Virus record (IMG/VR): IMGVR_UViG_3300045125_000031
Coordinates: 1 to 64,000 of that record
DNA: 64,000 nt
From: a virus
Direction: 5' to 3' (one strand)
Shown piece by piece: positions 61,808 to 64,000 of this stretch; the stretch's first letter is position 1; each line of letters begins with the position of its first letter. Both the position numbers and the translations under genes were made by a program. The notes under the pieces were generated by a model. The model had not been told where the DNA came from. It ran no database searches and saw only the letters and a program-made list of their open reading frames with translations.

Positions 61808-62780
61808 TTAACAACCGCATGATCTTCCTGGACAGCATACGCTACATCTCCAACAATATCCACAGAAGCAACTTCCGCCTCCGCCACCAGATGGTGGTGG
61901 TGAGAAACTTGGTGGGAAGAATGGGAAGAACGGGAAGAATGGGAAGAACGGTGGGAAGAATGGGAAGTAAGGGAAGTAAGGGAAGAACGGTGGGAAGAAT
62001 GGGAAGTAAGGGAAGAATGGGAAGAACGGTGGGAAGAACGGGAAGAATGGGAAGAATGGGAAGAATGGTGGGAAGAATGGGAAGAACGGAAAGAATGGAA
62101 GAATGGTGGGAAGAATGGGAAGAACGGGAAGAATGGGAAAAACGGCGGGAAGAACGGGAAGAATGGTGGCGTGGTATTAACACTATTTGTAGTTACACCA
62201 GTTGACTCTCCACATGCATTTGTAAGATAAATTGTATAAGTTTGAGAACCTGGGATACTCCAGGGTCGTTAGCAGTATATGATGTGCAGAACCAGATATA
62301 CCAGTATAACTTGATCCATCCGAACCAGTGATTCTGATTGATGTTGATTGCAGTACCTCCAGTTGCTGATCCTGCTGGAAGAGTCCATGATATTGTGTTT
62401 GTGTTAGCAGATGTAGCAGATGCTGAAACACCTGTAGGATTGTTTGGTCTTGTTGTAACTGTTACGGAAGATGAAGCAGATGATGCTGCTGATGTTCCAG
62501 AAGCATTAGTTGCTGTTACTGTAAAAGTAGGTGTTGTTCCTGCAGCAATTCCAGTCACAGTAATTGGAGATGATGCTCCAGTTCCTGTTTGACCAGTGCT
62601 TGCTGTAACTGTATAAGATGTTGCTGGAGGAGAACCTGCGGTAATTCAAATGGCAACTGACACAGCACCATCGTTGTATGCTCTACCACTACATGTTTGT
62701 TGGAACAACACTTAATTGGTGGCTTTGGCTCCAAGAAGTCATTTGCTGCTGTGACTTTCTACCTACTTTTTAGTTGCCAT
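61808..62780 (-). CDS. Fibronectin-type protein with (FFP)n repeat and Cys-rich tail
   Basis: About 322 codons from ATG 62780: MATKK, VTAANDFLEPKPPI, then fibronectin type III-like sequence SPPATSYTVTASTGQTGTGA, AGTTPTFTVTATNASGTSAA, TISWTLPAGSATGGTA, SQTYTIYLTNACGESTG. From 62169 to 61911 six 13-residue units P-(F/Y-F-P)x4 and a partial one follow (about 26 F/Y-F-P triplets). The end is PPSGGGGGS and then CFCGYCWRCSVCCPGRSCGC: eight cysteines in the last 20 residues, TAA at 61808. Frameshifts near 62760-62640, 62370, 62255 and 62100. Probably a virion fibre or tail protein; the aromatic-proline rod may be a binding or polymerising surface and the Cys tail could be cross-linked or bind metal. 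Confidence 0.6.
61911..62169 (-). repeat. 39-base tandem repeat encoding PFFPFFPFFPFFP
   Basis: On the plus strand the run of gggaagaat/gggaagaac triplets with ggtggg every 39 bases. On the minus strand each unit is P plus four F-F-P triplets; two units replace Phe by Tyr (YFP), and one base is missing near 62100. Seven units counting the short first one. Confidence 0.88.
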
Positions 62781-62803
62781 TATTTATTCCCCTTTACTGT
62801 AAA

Positions 62804-64000
62804 TTACTTAAGATCTCCGTAAACAATCCAGGTATTTGCTGCTCTCTTCAATAGAGTTGCAGATGACCATTGTGTACGTAGAGTTAATCCTGGAGTAGCA
62901 TTTACAGTTACTCCTGCGCCTGCTGCAATTGCAACTGCGCCTGTATTTGTCTGAAGAACATCTGATAGAAGTTCCTATTGGGAAATTCGAGGTCGACTGC
63001 AGGAATTGTAACGTTTACTGCTGAACCACCAGTGTGAGAAACCTCAATAAGTGAATCTCTTTCGAGTAATGCTCGCAAGAGTACTACGCTGTTTTTCTGA
63101 ATAATTGGTGTTCGTGAAGGTACACCTTCCTTTGTTTGTGTTCCGTCTCGTAAATGCAACACCGCTTGCTGCAACGGTTACTGTTCCAGTAAATGTTGGT
63201 TTTGCAAGTGGTGCTTTTGCTGCAAGAGAAGTTGTTGCAGTTGTAGCAAAGTTTGCATCGTCACCAAGTGCTGCTGCAAGTTCATCAAGAGTGTTGAGTG
63301 CTGCTGGAGCAGATGCGATTACTGCATTTATTGAGATGTTGCATCTGCAATTGCTTCTACTTTGCAGTTGCGATTGCTGTTGACTTGTGCTATTGATACT
63401 GGCTTATTTGGCATCTGATGTGTTGTCAACATTGCCAAGACCTACCATTGACTTTGTAACACCAGATACTGTTCCAGTAAATGTTGGTGATTCAAGATCT
63501 GCCTTTGCAGCAAAGACTTGTTGAAAGTCCATCAATCTTGACTGTGCAATTGCTGCTGAAGCATTAATATCAGCATTTACAATTGTGTCCGTTTTCAATC
63601 TTTGCAGATGTAACGGCTCCATCAACAATCTTTGATGTTGTTCACAGAGTCTCCGCAAGTTTGTCTGCGGTTACGTTGGAGTCAACAATCTTTGCAGTTG
63701 TAACTGTATTATCTGTTGGTGTTCTTGTATCTGATAAACGAGCATCGTCTGTAAGCACAAGATCTGCAGTATCTAAAATTCCATGTATGTTTGTTGTGTC
63801 TGCTCTGTATGATCTTCAATTTCTGAAGACAAGGCCAATGCTGATGTATCGTCAATTCCATGTACATTAGTTGTATATGATCCATGTGTTGAAATAGCAT
63901 CAGTTACATAAGATTCTGTTGCAAGTTCACCTGTATCTAAAATTCCGTGAACATTTTGTGTAAGTAAGTTATGAGTTCCTACTTCACCAACTGCTGCGGT
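62804..64000 (-). CDS. Tail fibre protein, 5' part beyond the window
   Basis: C-terminal 398 codons or so of a tail fibre; the start is outside the window. Repeats of the type NVHGILDTGELAT and NVHGIDDTSALAL occur three times (63950-63770). Then VTTAKIVDSNVTADKLAE, INASAAIAQSRL, TFTGTVSGVTKSMVGLGNVD, NTSDAK, LDELAAALGDDANFATTATT, GVPSRTPIIQKNSVVLLRAL, and a C-terminal beta module ending ANTWIVYGDLK at 62804. The 'T-F-T-G-T-V ... G-L-G-N-V-D-N-T-S-D' segment is a hallmark of phage side-tail-fibre shafts. Frameshifts near 63650, 63540, 63400, 63330 and 63150. Confidence 0.78.

Noticed and set aside
61765-62205. Plus-strand open frame of Gly-Arg-Met repeats (146 codons)
   Set aside because: It is the antisense shadow of the (FFP)n repeat. 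The minus frame fits the repeat unit, the flanking fibronectin and Cys-tail sequences and the strand of all other genes.
1-64000. Alternative genetic code with reassigned TAG/TAA
   Set aside because: Interruptions are mostly frameshifts, not in-frame stops; normal stops end the intact genes and overlap the next start codons as expected.
1-64000. tRNA genes
   Set aside because: I looked for T-arm and CCA-end patterns in the short gaps between genes on both strands and saw none. A covariance-model search would settle it.

Overview
The window is a nearly continuous, single-strand (minus) block of genes from a tailed double-stranded DNA phage with a long non-contractile-type tail (siphovirus layout). 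Read in the direction of transcription, from high to low coordinates, it carries tail fibre, a modification cassette, ribonucleotide reductase, head genes, tail genes, replication and recombination genes, terminase and lysis genes. The DNA is AT-rich by eye (about a third G+C). The head-tail connector, portal, tail chaperone and tail-fibre proteins look like those of actinobacterial phages as I remember them, so my best guess is a phage of a low-GC aquatic actinobacterium. That host guess is inference. No integrase, tRNA, rRNA, CRISPR array or insertion sequence was seen. No stretch over 300 bases lacks a gene.

Many genes are interrupted by one- or two-base indels, often in A/T homopolymers or as an extra base beside CTG/CAG/CTT. 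The breaks are dense at 2-6 kb, 12-19 kb, 22.8-24.3 kb, 34-40 kb and 47-50.6 kb, and sparse at 19.2-22.3 kb and 24.3-33.7 kb. In nearly every case the protein continues sensibly in the next frame, so I list whole genes across the breaks and treat the breaks as probable sequence errors. Boundaries given are those of the reconstructed genes.

Layout. 64000-61293: partial tail fibre, a fibronectin-type protein ending in a (Phe-Phe-Pro)n repeat and a Cys-rich tail, and a small protein. 61267-52769: a cassette of eight 2OG-Fe(II) oxygenases with all iron-binding residues kept, two DUF6065-like proteins, a short-chain dehydrogenase and an FkbM-type methyltransferase. 52680-50631: class II ribonucleotide reductase. 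50610-39929: LamG-like structural protein, portal, XkdF-like protease/scaffold, major capsid protein and head-tail connectors. 39951-19779: tail terminator candidate, tail tube, two paralogous tail chaperones, a roughly 3,300-residue tape measure, and distal/minor tail proteins. 19779-8483: small DNA-binding proteins, DnaB, primase, an SSB-like protein, a full DnaE replicase, RecA, two or three nucleases and a RuvC-like resolvase. 8486-5859: an Nmad1-like protein and the terminase subunits. 5771-1812: two secreted phage proteins and two small genes. 1797-38: small membrane proteins, a holin-like protein and a CHAP endolysin.

Genes mostly abut or overlap by 1-26 bases (many ATGA/TAATG junctions), so they form long operons. 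Internal promoters are suggested by extended -10 boxes (TGnTATAAT), often just after a terminator hairpin. The most interesting region is the tandem oxygenase cassette directly behind a virion protein made of Phe/Tyr-Pro repeats. A phage-encoded system for hydroxylating its own fibre protein is a testable reading.
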